Below, one piece after another: positions 32,084-42,667 of a stretch of 64,000 nucleotides of DNA. Positions within the stretch are counted from its first letter, which is position 1; the number at the start of each line of letters is the position of its first letter. Made by a program: the position numbers and the translations under genes. The notes under the pieces were generated by a model. That model did not search any database. It worked only from the letters and a program-made list of their open reading frames with translations, and was not told the DNA's origin. The DNA lies in the NCBI GenBank assembly GCA_022606425.2, contig JAHDVF020001222.1, positions 1,054,001-1,118,000 on the forward strand. The letters are read 5' to 3'. Source of the stretch: Lepidostoma basale (Eukaryota; Arthropoda; Insecta; Trichoptera; Lepidostomatidae).

Positions 32084-32420
32084 TACTTTGTATAAACAAC
32101 ACTTATATTAAAAAAATAAAATTACATAGACATGTTTCGGACAAACAGTCCTTCTTCAGTAAAGGTACATTTAAAAAAATATTATAAAATTGTTTACATT
32201 GTCTGAGAGACGGTATCTTTCTAAAATCTTTATAACATCTGGTCAGATCGTGTAAACAATTTTATAATATTTAAAAAAATGTATCTTTACTGAAGGACTG
32301 TTTGTCCAAAACATGTCTATGTATTTTTTTTTTAAATGTAAGTGTTGTATATACAATACGTATACAAAGTATATTAAAAAAAAGATAAATAAACTACCAT
32401 AACAGCATAAAGTATGGTGT
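32084..32420. repeat. hammerhead-like palindromic element, family I, paired copy
   Basis: Inverted arms TATACTTTGTATA...ACACTTATATTAAAAAAATA and the complement enclose two facing motifs. The left motif is intact (listed separately). The right motif, at 32290-32317, has lost three core bases (CUGA directly followed by AGGAC) and has AAAAC for GAAAC. Confidence 0.75.
32125..32166 (-). ncRNA. hammerhead-like motif I, intact core
   Basis: Minus strand: CUGAAGA (32159 to 32153, N7 = A), one extra A, helix II GGAC/GUCC with loop UGUUU, GAAAC (32138 to 32134), AUGUC with C17 at 32129. Helix I has two pairs next to the core, then mismatches and wobbles. The extra base is A here where families A, E, F and H have U. 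Confidence 0.65.
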
Positions 32421-32529
32421 ATACAGAAGAAATAATATATTTAATTTTGTAACATCATTTAATCGTTTTCGTATCCATATATACTGTATAGTATGTACGA
32501 GTTTTAAAAATTTACATAGATTGAAAAAA

Positions 32530-32790
32530 AACAGTCCATTGAAACACTGTGATAAAAAATTTAAGTGTTATATTTACTATACTGTTAAAATATTTTTATT
32601 TTTTATTTTACAATTTTTTATATATATCGCGACAGCTGTTTCACAAATCATGTTGGCATCATCAAGTGTCACAAAAACAACAGTTGTTTGTAACTCCTGA
32701 TGATGTCAACATCGGTTAGTGAAACAGCTGTCACGACATTATCAAAAAGTGTATAATTAATAAATGTGACATTATAACAGTGTTGTAAAA
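32530..32790. repeat. hammerhead-like palindromic element, family A, paired copy
   Basis: CAGTCCATTG start, left minus motif decayed (32628-32675), centre CAACAGTTGTTTGTAAC, and right plus motif with CUGAUGA 32697-32703, U, GUCAAC/GUUAGU, GAAAC 32721-32725, AGCUGUC to 32732. Helix II is weakened by one mismatch and two wobbles. Confidence 0.75.
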
Positions 32791-32884
32791 TTAACAGCTA
32801 ATAATGAAATAAAAACCTTATCATTTTCATGCATTATTGCATAACGATGTAAAACTCCATATTTATTGTATAATATTTAAGGTA

Positions 32885-33240
32885 CACAAACAAATCATCA
32901 TGCCGTTTCCAGCAAAAGAGAATGGAGCGCCATACTACTCTAGCCTGACACACCTCCATGGCTTCCTTTACATTCATACAGAGAGTACACGCACGTCGAT
33001 TCTTACGTCGATTTAAGGTATATATTGAATTATACGAGTAGATATTATTTGTTTTTTCGTTCATTATTTTAAAAGTTCATTATTTTTTAGTATTTTAAAA
33101 GTTTGTACTGATATTGGCATTCTTAGAATTCTCGTTTTTGATTTCGTGTCGAGAAACGTGGGCGACATTCAATATTTGATTTATTTGATCATGCAACGTT
33201 TGCCTCGGTGATCATCTATTTCTAGTTCCGTTATTTATTT
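32885..33240 (-). pseudogene. RTE-like subfamily B 3' end and fragment
   Basis: The minus strand from 33000 gives RRACTLCMNVKEAMEVCQAR, VVWRSILFC and a (GTTTG) tail. 33140-33240 matches the GRPRQTLHDQINQILNVAHV region after a ~110-base interruption. Two pieces of one decayed copy. Confidence 0.65.
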
Positions 33241-33445
33241 ATATTGATAATAATAATAATAATTATAACAATAATAATAATAATTGGATAATTTATAGAG
33301 CGCCATTATTATGAATAACTCATCTCAAGGGCGCTGAAGAAAATGCTCAGTTTTATGAACTAGTTAATAAAAAACATATTTAGTATGAGGGCTGCACCTG
33401 ACGTAGTCGGCCAACCCTTTTTATCAGGGTAATACCACAATATAT
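33240..33445 (-). repeat. CR1/L2-like LINE 3' UTR with (TAA)n tail
   Basis: (ATA)n at 33240-33290 followed by TTTATAGAGCGCCATTATTA and CATCTCAAGGGCGC. On the minus strand this matches the 3' end after the WNNLP protein relic at 42668-43010 (GCGCCCTTGAGGTGATTACA, GCGCTATAAA, (TTA)n). Confidence 0.65.
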
Positions 33446-34069
33446 TACAATACAATTTTTTCATTTACTCAATATTTTAAATAGTATAATAAACGCGATA
33501 ATAATGCTTATAGAAAATTAAATTCAAAATAAGAAAGAAGAAAAAATATATAATACATAAATATAATTTTTAATTAGCGAGAACAATATTTGATAATATA
33601 TGGTACTTGCAATGCGAAACATCTGGCTGACATATAACGTTAAAAAATATAGAAAACTGACGTTCACATCAATATTAACCGTATTTATTTTGCCTTATAA
33701 GTATATGTTGTATTTACCATTGAATATGTAACGTTACATATTTATGTATGAACGTGCACTTCCTTTATTAATAAGTGACCCGCGGGGATAGAACCAGTAG
33801 CCTGAGATTCTTCTTGAAATGATAATACAGAACAGCTCAGCTTCTCACCACCGATATGAGTTATTCAAGGATGTGCTGTGGAAACTCAACTTTTTCAGTT
33901 TATTAAAATGGGATTTGAGCGTTTGGGCGATAAAGTAAATTGGAATGTTCTGGACTTCGAAATCGTTTATTTTCTTCTTTAAATACGAGAAAGTTTATAA
34001 ATCATCCAAAAATAAGATTACTTATGATTATTACCTTGATGAATTATTTAAGAATTAAAATACTGGTTT
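33446..34069. other. no recognised feature
   Basis: Unassigned AT-rich DNA. 33775-33850 (GACCCGCGGGGATAGAACC) resembles a B-box-containing tRNA or SINE scrap but cannot be supported. Confidence 0.35.
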
Positions 34070-34260
34070 TCCATTTTTGGGTATATTTTTCCTGACATAT
34101 TTCGAACCCTTTATACCTTCATTACCGGAAAAATGATATAAACAGTTAATAATGTTCTCCCGATGATGAAGATGTAAAACCTTTGCAACATGTGGATAAA
34201 AATAAGCCCTTAAGTGTAAAAAGCAGTGTTATAATTCATAAATAATTCGTCATTACGGAA
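34070..34260. repeat. hammerhead-like palindromic element, family B, copy 2
   Basis: CCTGACATATTTCGAA on the left and CTCCCGATGATGAAG to GCAACATGTGG on the right. The right motif keeps helix I UUCUC, CCGAUGA (34160-34166) and U, but helix II and GAAAC (now GCAAC) are mutated. Decayed. Confidence 0.6.
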
Positions 34261-34779
34261 TCCCAAAGTGTAAACGCTTTATGATTATCTAAAATGGGTT
34301 ATTACTGTGCCCATAATTATTGAAATAAAGCTCCGAAAGCTGTGTTTGCAATTTCAATACAATAGAGTAATTGATTTCAATATATATTTATAACCATGTT
34401 TTTCTAACGTTGTTAATACGCTAGATTCTAATTATCAAATTTAAACATTTAATACGATTAATTGTGAAAATATGACTTGTAGACTTTGAACATGTTTTGA
34501 TTGAAATGTTGCCTAAGTACGATGTAATAAATGACCGCATTTGCATACGGAATCTCCGTCCGTTTCATCAGAGTAATGAGAAGAACTAATAGATTAACTA
34601 CAGAAGTAAGTATCCCTGTTAATGTGTAATGTGCAGTACTTACAGAGGAAACTTGAATTGAATACGCGCATAACTCCTGTGCAAATCTATTACGCGTGAA
34701 AATATATGATGTAATCAACAGGGACGTTAATCAAATTATAGGGCACCCTAACCTTACAAAACGATTGCTACCTTTTTTT
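34261..34779. other. no recognised feature
   Basis: An 86-codon minus frame at 34458-34718 lacks recognisable motifs. Confidence 0.4.
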
Positions 34780-34905
34780 TTAAATCGCTCTTTATATTGG
34801 TACAACCAACAGGTTTCGCTCCACCGGTGTTTCGTCAGGGTTACAAAAGACACTTTAGTAACGGGAGCGAAATCGGTTGGTTGTGCCAAAATAAAGTGGT
34901 ATTTA
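34780..34905. repeat. hammerhead-like palindromic element, family G
   Basis: Arms TTTATATTGGTACAACC and GGTTGTGCCAAAATAAAG. The left half carries an intact core and strong helix I (listed separately). The right half keeps GGAGC-GAAAU-CGGUU-GGUUGU but has lost the core. Confidence 0.65.
34802..34844 (-). ncRNA. hammerhead-like motif G
   Basis: Minus strand: helix I GUAACC (34844 to 34839) pairs at all six positions with GGUUGU (34807 to 34802), two as wobbles. The core CUGACGA is exact (34838 to 34832). GAAAC is at 34817 to 34813, followed by CUGUU, so the cleavage triplet would be GUU, also permitted. Helix II is atypical: the interval is AACACC-GGUGGAGC, a palindrome with little loop. Confidence 0.6.
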
Positions 34906-34999
34906 ACAAATTACAAGCGTATTATTATTATATTTAATAATGACACTCCAGATATTGTGTGCTTCATACAAAATCATTATTGTCTTCATAAAAATAATT

Positions 35000-35170
35000 A
35001 ATACGAATGATAACGCCTGTGTTCTAGAAGTTATTTTATATTCTATGTGAATGACATGTTTCGTTTGTCTTATGCATAAGATATTTGATATTGCCTTAGA
35101 CAGGTGAAATATGTCATTCACATTGAATATAATAAAACTTTTAGAAAACACGTTTTAATTCGTATTTATT
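35000..35170. repeat. hammerhead-like palindromic element, family H
   Basis: TGAATGACATGTTTCGTTTG on the left, and UUGAUAU, U, GCCUU/AGGU, GAAAU, AUGUC on the right (35085-35115). Arms CTAGAAGTTATTTTATATTC and AATATAATAAAACTTTTAG. Core and GAAAC are mutated. Confidence 0.65.
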
Positions 35171-35765
35171 ATCTTCATAATAAATCTGCATTCTTCATCT
35201 TGTAATAAACTTGGATTCAAGTTAAACGATCTGGTTTTAACTATCTTAGTAAAACCACGTGATTTCTAACGTATAGACAATTTCCTGATAATCAAATTCA
35301 TTTTGGATGTTTTATTCATGGACCTTTGCTGGAAGGAATTCCCTAAGTACCGTATTTCGCATACTTGCATAACAAATCTCCTTAGTGGAATTATTCCTGT
35401 TGTATTCCACAATATCGCCTACCGTCTTTTTTATAAATTTACATATCTAAATTCTGAAGTTGGAAACTTGAATAAAATGTATCGTGCATTGTGCAGTGAG
35501 TGAATTTAAATAACGCAAAATGGCAATAACCTTACAGGTATAAGTAAGCCAATAATTATAAAATTTCATATGTTTTTTTTCTTCTTCTATGGAATCACGT
35601 TGATTTACCCGCTTATAACTTGTGGGTTATCAATGATTGATACCATTAATAAATGTATTAATATTATTTAATAAGACGTTTGCTTCTAATATACATAAAG
35701 TGTTAATATGTAAAGTTAAATATATGTAATTATGTAAAGTTCATGAAAAATATTGTAAACTTTAT
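35171..35765. other. no recognised feature
   Basis: Unassigned. A 66-codon plus frame at 35303-35503 has no recognisable motif. Confidence 0.4.
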
Positions 35766-35769
35766 AATG

Positions 35770-35952
35770 ACGACCTTTGTGACCGAATAGTAAGTGTTTG
35801 ACTGCCATTTCGAAGGTCTCGGGTTCGATTCCCGACGATGGCAGTATGTTTGTCACGCCGCCTAGGTCTGGTGCAGAATTCTCGTGACAATAAAATGGCG
35901 ATTGATAAGGTACCTATCACATGTCACGAGAAACAATATGAGAGCTATGTCC
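35770..35952 (+). mobile_element. tRNA-derived SINE S1, 3'-truncated
   Basis: The head is diverged in the A box (TGACCGAATAG) but keeps B box GGTTCGATTCC at 35821 and the body to CACATGTCACGAGAAACAAT. The end is replaced at ~35955 by an inverted copy of the GCGCGAGCCAAAT repeat. Confidence 0.8.
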
Positions 35953-36154
35953 TTTACATCGATTTGGCTCGCGCTGTATTGGTTAAGATCGATTCAACAA
36001 AATAATAATAACAATAATAATAAATATTTTATTTTATAAGATTGAAATGTTTCATTTGAAAAAGCCTTGGCTAGGCGAGAAATATGATATCTTTTGGAAA
36101 ACAAAACTTATCATTAAAAATTGTAATTAATACGAATGAAAACTTCCGTGTTCC

Positions 36155-36335
36155 TAATGCATGGAAGCGAAGCATGGAGCTCGCAAAATAATGATGAAAG
36201 TATAATAAATGCAGTAGAAATGAGATCTACTAGACGAATGTGTGGATACTCTGTGTATGATAGAGTGTCGAATGAAAATATGAGAAGTGAATGCGGTGCG
36301 AATGATGGTGTTATGAACAAAATAATGAAGGGATC
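36155..36335 (+). pseudogene. RTE-like fragment
   Basis: LMHGSEAWSSQNNDESIINA, then TRRMCGYSVYDRVSNENMRS and NKIMKGSF. Open for over 55 codons and close to the 8.3 kb copy, then cut at 36335. Confidence 0.75.
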
Positions 36336-36374
36336 ATTTATTATATATCATTTATTATATTTTATAGGAACTAC

Positions 36375-36700
36375 GTGCTTCGCCCTCTTCTTCTTCCTCA
36401 GCCTATTCCCGTCCTCTCCTGGACAAAGGCCTCCTACATTCGCTTCCATGTCACTCTGTCTTGGCAGACTGCATCCAGGTTATTCCGACGTGTCTGTTCA
36501 GATTGTCCTTCCACCGTAGTTGCGGTCACCCTACACTTCTCTTTTCCGACCACGGTCTCCATGTCAGCAGTATTCTTGTTCATTTTTCATCTGAGCTTCT
36601 GGCTACGTGACCTGCCCATTGCCATCGGTAGAGTCGTCACCCGGTGGATAATGTCAGTGACCTTTATTTTTTCTCTCTTGTTTCGCCTAGTCAGGGGAAA
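36375..36700 (-). pseudogene. LINE C-terminus, family W
   Basis: The minus strand from 36700 reads KGH-II-RVTTLPMAMGRSR-like codons, then TWKRM/EWKR-like codons ending at a GAAGAAGAAG tail (36386-36395). Frames are shifted relative to 17100-17405. Confidence 0.7.
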
Positions 36701-36750
36701 TATGTCATTCCCATAAAAATAATAAAACTTCTAGTAACGTACGTTTTAAT

Positions 36751-37200
36751 TCGTATTAATTCATAAATGTACTAAGTCAACAATTTTCTATTGGCAGTGA
36801 TGACTTTGAGTGAACCGTTTTTTTAATATGTTTAAAATAACTCTTTTACGATACCAACGGATTGCGTGCAATTTTGTATTTAATGTTTATTTGTTTGGAA
36901 TCTGTGCCTCGTAAACAAGGGGTAAGTGGGTTCTGGCGAAACCAGTTCCGTAATTACTCGCGGACTGTAATCTGCTAAATGTGAGCATTAATACGATAAC
37001 ATAATACGGAGCTGCGGTACGGTATTTTCACATTTCATGATCAATGACATCCGGAGAGCTTTTGATCAACACTGTTACCCCGGAACCAAACGCGGTAACC
37101 CCCAACTAATGAAAACTCTGTAAAATATAGTAAAATTTTAGAAAAAGAAAGAGTTTTAGAAAAAAAAATCCATTAAAAATAAATTAAAAACTAAACACTT
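36751..37200. other. no recognised feature; GC-richer patch
   Basis: 36900-37120 (GGGGTAAGTGGGTTCTGGCG, ACGCGGTAACCCCC) is single copy here. No frame supported. Confidence 0.4.
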
Positions 37201-37204
37201 CTTC

Positions 37205-37660
37205 TTCTTCAAGTGTCCTGTCGAGTCCCCGCAACGTTGGCGATCACCTAGGCGAACCTGTCCCTATCCTGCGCCGCTTGCGCTCCTACATACTTCGGAT
37301 GCCAGTCCACTCTCTTATGTTTCGCAGCCAGGACATTTATCTCCTGCCGGGCCCTCGGCGTCCCTCAATTTTTCCCTTCAATATCAATTAATGTGGTATT
37401 TTTCCCCACGCAGTACATGACCTAGATGTGAGGTATTCGAAACATTGATAGTTGCCCCCTGTCAATTCTAGATCGCCTCAGGACTTCGGTATTGGTAACC
37501 ATGTCTGTCCAGGGAATTTCGAGCATTCGGTGATTGAGTCACATTTCAAATGCTTCCAGTCTGTTAATTGATTTGACTTTTAAGGTTCACGTTTCACATC
37601 CATACAATAAAACAGACCACACAAAGCATTTGATCATTCTCTGGCGGTGTTTTAAATTTA
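37205..37660 (-). pseudogene. LINE C-terminus, family Y, with (GAA)n tail
   Basis: The complement contains VWSVLLYGCETWTLKVKSIN-like and LEAFEM-like codons near 37560-37620, MLEIPWTD, TEVLRRSRIDRG, and ends VIANVAGTRQDT-like then GAAGAAGAAG. The same order as 59800-60530 on the plus strand. Confidence 0.7.
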
Positions 37661-37969
37661 AAAACTTCTAAATAAATTTAACTTCAATTCCCAGTCTTTA
37701 TATGTATGATGCAATTTTAAACTGTTTTATTAACATTTGTTGACCTAAAATTGATGAAAACCATCCGAAAAATGTCTACGAAGAATATAATAAGGAGTTG
37801 TAAAAATCCAATGTCAACATATTTTTTTATTGTTTCTTGAATAATGATGTATAACTCCATATTTAAAAATAATTCATACAAATCAAAACAATAATGTTTT
37901 TAATTGAAATTTCATCGTTAATAATATATCAAAAATATAATAAAATCAATCTTTACATTGATTATTTAG
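37661..37969. other. no recognised feature
   Basis: AT-rich. ATTGTTTCTTGAATAATGAT near 37838 is a flank motif that accompanies family H copies. Confidence 0.4.
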
Positions 37970-38100
37970 TTTTATTCCACTTGATTGTTAGCTTCGACCA
38001 GTTTCGGGAGCTTTCTGCCAGACTAGAAGATGTGAGTGAGATGCCGAACCCGGTCGAAGCTTAAAATCAAGTGAAATAAAAAGAAATATTTATAAAACGT
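37970..38100. repeat. palindromic element, family D
   Basis: CCACTTGATTGTTAGCTTCG and its near complement CGAAGCTTAAAATCAAGTG face each other. The minus strand has CCC-GAAAC-UGGUC-GAAGCUAACA and the plus strand GAACC-CGGUC-GAAGCU: the same GAAAC-palindrome-GUC-helix order as the hammerhead-like families. No clean CUGANGA is left. Confidence 0.45.
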
Positions 38101-38194
38101 ATAAAATAATTTAGTTTCAATATTTTCTTCTTTTCATTATTTACGGATGAAAATGTATGTTTTATATAAACTTTCATTATATTTAATGGGAATG

Positions 38195-38260
38195 TCATTC
38201 CCATAAAATATTTATAATAAAACTTCTAAAAAACGAACGTTTTCATTTGTACCAATTAAT
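38195..38260 (+). repeat. family H right-arm remnant
   Basis: GGGAATGTCATTCCCATAAA followed by TAATAAAACTTCTA: the outer arms of family H joined by an internal deletion that removed both motifs. Confidence 0.5.
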
Positions 38261-38594
38261 TCAAAAGCTTAATTAGTATGATGTCTGATTCATTTTAGGC
38301 GTTTACTGAAATAAAATGTTTGCATTTGTCCATTTAAACAAATATTTTTCTCGACATTTTCGAGATATTTTAACTTCATGATCTATAGAATGATGGGAAT
38401 TTATATAAACTGACAGAGGCAAGAAATGTACCTCTTCGTGTGACACTACTATAACCGTAACAACAGGCGCCCCTGTAAAGGACACCAAGTCGGCCAAACG
38501 TTCCACCACAATGGTAAGAGAAAATAAGAGATTTGCCTATTATCCTACAAAACTTGTTTACCATTGACTTGATGAATATAGAGAACTGACAGTT

Positions 38595-38650
38595 GTATAT
38601 ATCGTCTACAGATGATGAAGGTAAACTATCTTCGAAACATATTTATATTA
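38595..38650 (+). ncRNA. hammerhead-like motif J
   Basis: CAGAUGA at 38609-38615 (U4 to A), extra U, helix II GAAGGU/AUCUUC with loop AAACU (six pairs, one wobble), GAAAC 38634-38638, AUAUU. Resembles family B in helix II but has different flanks. One core change and AUAUU for NNGUC suggest it is dead. Confidence 0.45.
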
Positions 38651-38654
38651 AATA

Positions 38655-39015
38655 GTCCATTGTTTTGGCCAAAACACTATGATACCTTAACATTTTAAAC
38701 TGTTAAAATAAATAACTTTATTTTATGTATCACAATTGTATTTTATTTTACGCGACTGCTGTTTCGTCAACCTATGTTGACATCATCAGGTGTTACAATA
38801 ATAGTATCAAATGTCAAATTTTCGTGATTTTTCGAAACTTTATGCGTGTTTGTTCCTATGTCAATTTGAATAATGTCTTAATAATTTAAAAAATTACGAC
38901 ATTTTGACATTTGATATATTATTGTAACACCTGATTATGTCAACATAGGTTGACAAAACAGCTGTCGCGTAAAATAAAATACAATTGTGGTACATAAAAT
39001 AAAGTTTTTTATTTT
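38655..39015. repeat. hammerhead-like palindromic element, family A, largest paired copy
   Basis: Outer arms AAATAACTTTATTTTATGTA.../...ACATAAAATAAAG. Left motif intact on minus. Right motif (38931-38966, plus) has CUGAUUA (G8 to U) and AAAAC. Inner arms carry TGTCAAATTTTCG and its relatives. The pair is separated by about 140 bases. Confidence 0.8.
38749..38797 (-). ncRNA. hammerhead-like motif A (38.7 kb)
   Basis: Minus: CUGAUGA (38789 to 38783), U, GUCAAC/GUUGAC with loop AUAG, GAAAC (38765 to 38761), AGCAGUC. Same as motif A2 except one base in helix III (GCA for GCU), which breaks the palindrome. Helix I AACAC with GCGUA is mostly paired. Confidence 0.65.
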
Positions 39016-39410
39016 AACAGTTTTCATATTTATTTTATTAAATAATATTCAACAGTTTTATTACTATCATTACCGATTGTGTTAACGTCGCTGACATCAA
39101 ATGACGTTTATTAAAATGTCGTGAAATTTGTAACTGATTGCGTAGATTATCATGGTTGGTAACAATACCTTTTTTTATTCGTGTAATCTCGACCAAAGTT
39201 TTGGAGCTCGTTGTAGTCTCCATTTTTAGGGTAGTTATGCTATAACTATCTAGTACATACTACCTAGTATATGCTAAACAAGAAAGACAAGTTACACGGA
39301 TATACCAAAAAAACTTTTTTGTTATTTATTGAAAAGTAATGTCAAATATGAATAAAATAATGACTATTCAAAATATTATTAAACGTCAAGTTTAAGTACT
39401 CAATTGGTGC
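39016..39410. other. no recognised feature
   Basis: A 61-codon minus frame at 39038-39223 has no recognisable motif. Confidence 0.4.
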
Positions 39411-39413
39411 ATC

Positions 39414-39568
39414 GGGTGGTGGTCTAGGGGTTAGAATGCTTGGCTCCTGATCCAGGGGAATTGGGTTCAAGCCTGGACACGACCAGATTCCTTCTTCATA
39501 ATAATGAGTTTTTTTCTGCTCACATTGAAGATTGTAATAATAAATTCTAATATCATTGATTTAAATCC
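39414..39568 (+). mobile_element. tRNA-derived SINE, family S2, copy 1
   Basis: Head GGTGGTCTAGGGGTTAGAA with A-box-like GGTCTAGGGG and B box GGTTCAAGCC at 39464-39473. Body CAGATTCCTTCTTCATAATA, then GCTCACATTGAAGATTGT, ends near AATATCATTGATTTAAATCC. A second good copy lies at 51988. Confidence 0.8.
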
Positions 39569-39569
39569 T

Positions 39570-40500
39570 TGGTATTAGTCTTTTAAAAAAAAAATTGTAA
39601 ATGAATTTAAAAAAATGGTCCTGACTTTCGTTAAAAAAGTTTATTCAAATTTATGATTGGGTTCAACAGAAACCGAAAGTAGTTTTGCAGTGAGATTTGA
39701 AGATTAGTATCTATCATTTTAAAACATGATTTTGATTTTGTTTTTACAGTATTTATGAATATTTAAATGTTTTAAAAAAATATTATTAAAATTGACGGTT
39801 ATTGCACATTACTTTTCATAACATATCACTAATGGAAATATCGCAGTAATTACTAGCTAGCTTTTGATTGTGTAGGGGTGGGTATTGTCAATACTTCACG
39901 TGTCACATACATTTCTCATTCCAAGTATTCTACTATGTTATTAATTTATGAAAAAACTCACTCGAGCGAGTTGAGGTTTGTAACAGTGCTTCAAAATAAA
40001 ACTATTCAAATAACAAAAAAATAAAACTATTCAAACTGTTTTGTTTTAGGTATTTAATAATTCTATTATTATAATACTATTTTATTAACTTACTAACTAT
40101 CACGCCATCTCCTCAAGCGTTGTTTAGAAGAGTCTTTCTTATTCGCAACACGTTTAATATAATCTTGTTTCAAAAACATAAGCCATTATGAGCTTCATAT
40201 TTGTTACTGCAAAATATTAATTTACTATAAAAACTAATCATTCTTCTATACAGAGCCTGTAGATTAATCATTGGATTGTTATATTCCAACGTACCTCTCT
40301 GATTCTTTTACATTCATACCTTGTGACACACATTCACATGAATTATCATGACTTCAAAAATACCACGTTCTGCGCTCTATTATTTATATGCCATGTTTAT
40401 ATAATATTTAACTACATTTTCTTGTATTTCTATATGTATGCGAATTTTTAAATTAATTTATTTAATGTATTTTAAACCTTCACTGACTTAAGATAAAACT
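39570..40500. other. no recognised feature apart from an RTE scrap
   Basis: 40085-40135 (ACTAACTATCACGCCATCTCC) is a short RTE 3' end on the minus strand, and 40275-40400 may be more of it. The rest is unassigned. Confidence 0.45.
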
Positions 40501-40504
40501 ATCT

Positions 40505-41005
40505 AAATAACTAACCATCACGCTGTCTCTACGAAGGGGTAGCCAGAAAGAATGGAGCACTACACTGCTCTTTCCTGACGTATCTTGATTCCCCAACAAT
40601 CATACATCGTGTCCAGCACGCACATCGATATATCCGACTCCTTACATGGTTGACTTTTGATATTTGACTGATTTGATCATGCCACGTTTTCCTCGATCTT
40701 CTTCTATTTCTTGTTCCCTTTACATTGTTAAAATATACCTTCTTTTTAATTTTTTATTCATTAATTCGTATCGTTTATCGAAATCATCTTAATGATACTT
40801 TTTTATTTTGTTCATAACACTTTGATTCACTTCGCACTGTTTTCACCTCTTGTATTATCATTTGTCACTCTACCATATATACCTGTAGGTTTAACACATA
40901 TTCGTCTAAAATATCTCATTTATTCTACTTTCATCTTTATTTTGCCAGTTCCATGTTACACTTCCATACATACAAGGGTCGGTTCGAGAACACCGTATAC
41001 AGTTT
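40505..41005 (-). pseudogene. RTE-like LINE 3' part
   Basis: From ACTAACCATCACGC at 40510 the complement shows YPFVET-like, RKEQCSAPF-, DTMYDCWGIKIRQ-like, QEIEEDRGKRGMIKS-like, and at the far end EPTLVCMEV-like codons near 40985. Full span of the usual truncated copy but many frameshifts. Confidence 0.7.
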
Positions 41006-41264
41006 TATTATAAATAAATATCAGAATTTTAATATTAATATGAGATTACATATAGCGCCACGCATTATGTCAAATAACAAAACAATAAAAACACACTTTT
41101 ATATTATTAACGTTAAAAATATTTTTTTAAATATACATTTTTATTGTAATTGTTTCTTGAGCAACCATTGCTACATGGAGTTTATAATATACGAGTACAT
41201 CATCATGTAAAACATGGAGTTTATAATATAAAAAAAATAACAAGGAACTTGGACTTAAAAATGA

Positions 41265-41890
41265 ATCCATCCATCCTTACAAACCTCTCTACCTTCTTCC
41301 ACAATCACAGAGCAAGTCACACATGCACGTCGTTTTTTACAATTTCTTACATGGCCGACTTTTGAAATGTCATTAATTTGGTCATGCCATATTTTCTTCT
41401 CTTCTTCCTCGACTCCGTATTTGATTCACACCGTTAAAGTATACTTAATAATCATTATGCTATCAATACTTATTTACCAATTGTTGATTCATCCATGCGT
41501 TCTATATGTCCAAACCAATTCAATGATCCTTTCATAATCTCTACATTCTTTGCTGATGCATTTGAAATTTTATCATAAATCGTTTTAACCACATTTTCGT
41601 TTAAGGGATCTTAAATCTGCGCAAATAATCTGCCCTCATCCTTCTTCTGTCAGTTCCATGTTTTATTTCTATATATAAATATTGAAACCTGAATTTCATT
41701 GAGAACTGCATATATGCACGTATTTTTAATATAATTTAATACATTCCAATTAAAATATTGTCATAAATCGTTGTAACATACATTTGTCTAAGGGATTTCA
41801 TCTCTGTCACGTGTATTCTTCACTCATCCTTCTTCCGACAGTTTCATGATTTACTTCTATGCATAAGGAATGGAACCGAAACTTTATTGT
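41265..41890 (-). pseudogene. RTE-like relics, two or more pieces
   Basis: The complement of 41275-41690 covers VEEGREV, RSRGRREEKIWHDQIND, NWFGHIERMDESTI and LSEEGEQIICADLRSLK-like codons. 41755-41890 repeats the middle segment (GTAATCATTTGTCTAAGGGA-like), so at least two copies overlap here. Confidence 0.6.
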
Positions 41891-41939
41891 AAACGGCATA
41901 TAACATATGCATGTTTTTTTTTAAATAACGTTCAATAAA

Positions 41940-42100
41940 CAATTAATTCGAATGAAAACGTCTATGTCCTATAGGTTTTATAATACTTTATGGGTATGAC
42001 ATGTTTCAAATATTTGATAATGCCTTAGAAAGGCGAAACAGCTCATTCCCATGAAATATTACGAAATATCTAGAAAACAGACGTTTTCATTAATATTAAT
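41940..42100. repeat. hammerhead-like palindromic element, family H
   Basis: The left arm AATTCGAATGAAAACGTCTA...TATGGGTATGACATGTTTC is truncated inside the motif. The right motif is nearly complete: UUGAUAA 42014-42020, U, GCCUU/AAGGC with loop AGA (five perfect pairs), GAAAC 42035-42039, then AGCUC. Outer arm CTAGAAAACAGACGTTTTCA. Confidence 0.7.
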
Positions 42101-42111
42101 TATTGAACAAC

Positions 42112-42667
42112 AACAACAAACCATCACGCCGTTTCCCCGCAGAGGTACGCAGAGAGAATGAATCGTCAGACTACTCTATCCTTAAATACCTCTCTAGCTT
42201 CCTCCACATTCATACAGCGAGTCATACACTCGGCTCTTCTAACATGACCAACCTTTAAAATTAGTTTATTTTGGTCATACCATGTTTTCCTCGGTCTACT
42301 TCGGCTCCGTACCCCATTTACATCGTCAACGTATACGTTTTTAACCATTCTTTCTTCACCAATGCGCTCCATATGTCCGAACCAACGCAGCGATCCTTTC
42401 ATAATTTTGTTCATAATACCTTCTTTCGCTTTACATTCCTTTCTAAAATCAGCATTTGAGATTCTGTCGTACATCATTCTACCACACATACGTCTTAGGG
42501 ACCTCATCTCTACCGCATTTATTCTGCTCTCATCTTTCTTCTGCCAGTTCCATGCTTCGCTTCCGTACATAATGGTTGGGACCAAAACTCCATTGTGAAC
42601 GGCCATTTTCGCTTTCATTGATAAATTCTTGTTTCCAATAACTATTTTTAAAGCTCCATTCACTTTT
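42112..42667 (-). pseudogene. RTE-like LINE, subfamily B, longest open copy
   Basis: Open from about 42667 to 42166 on the minus strand: NGALKIVIGNKNLSMKAKMA, LVPTIMYGSEAWNWQKKDE, SLRRMCGRMMYDRISNADFR, GIMNKIMKGSLRWFGHMERI, GVRSRSRPRKTWYDQNKLIL, then ECMTRCMNVEEAREVFKDR. The end carries CCC-UCUGCG-GGG-like bases and a (GTT)n tail. The 5' truncation at 42667 abuts another LINE in opposite orientation, so the first ~33 codons of the longer open frame are antisense to that LINE and not part of this protein. Confidence 0.85.

Larger units (their letters stand above)
36030..36750. repeat. family H element(s) invaded by an RTE and a LINE W
   Basis: A family H-like arm (36040-36110, GCCTTGGCTAGGCGAGAAA) and the H opening AATTAATACGAATGAAAAC (36125) lie left. 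A family H right half (GGGGAAATATGTCATTCCCA, then AATAAAACTTCTAG) lies at 36695-36740. The RTE piece 36155-36335 and LINE W 36375-36700 sit between. I infer nested insertion. Confidence 0.5.

Noticed and set aside
31360..38100. Families C and D as certain hammerheads
   Set aside because: They keep GAAAC, a palindromic helix III and a strong helix I, but no CUGANGA core is present. Listed only as palindromic elements.
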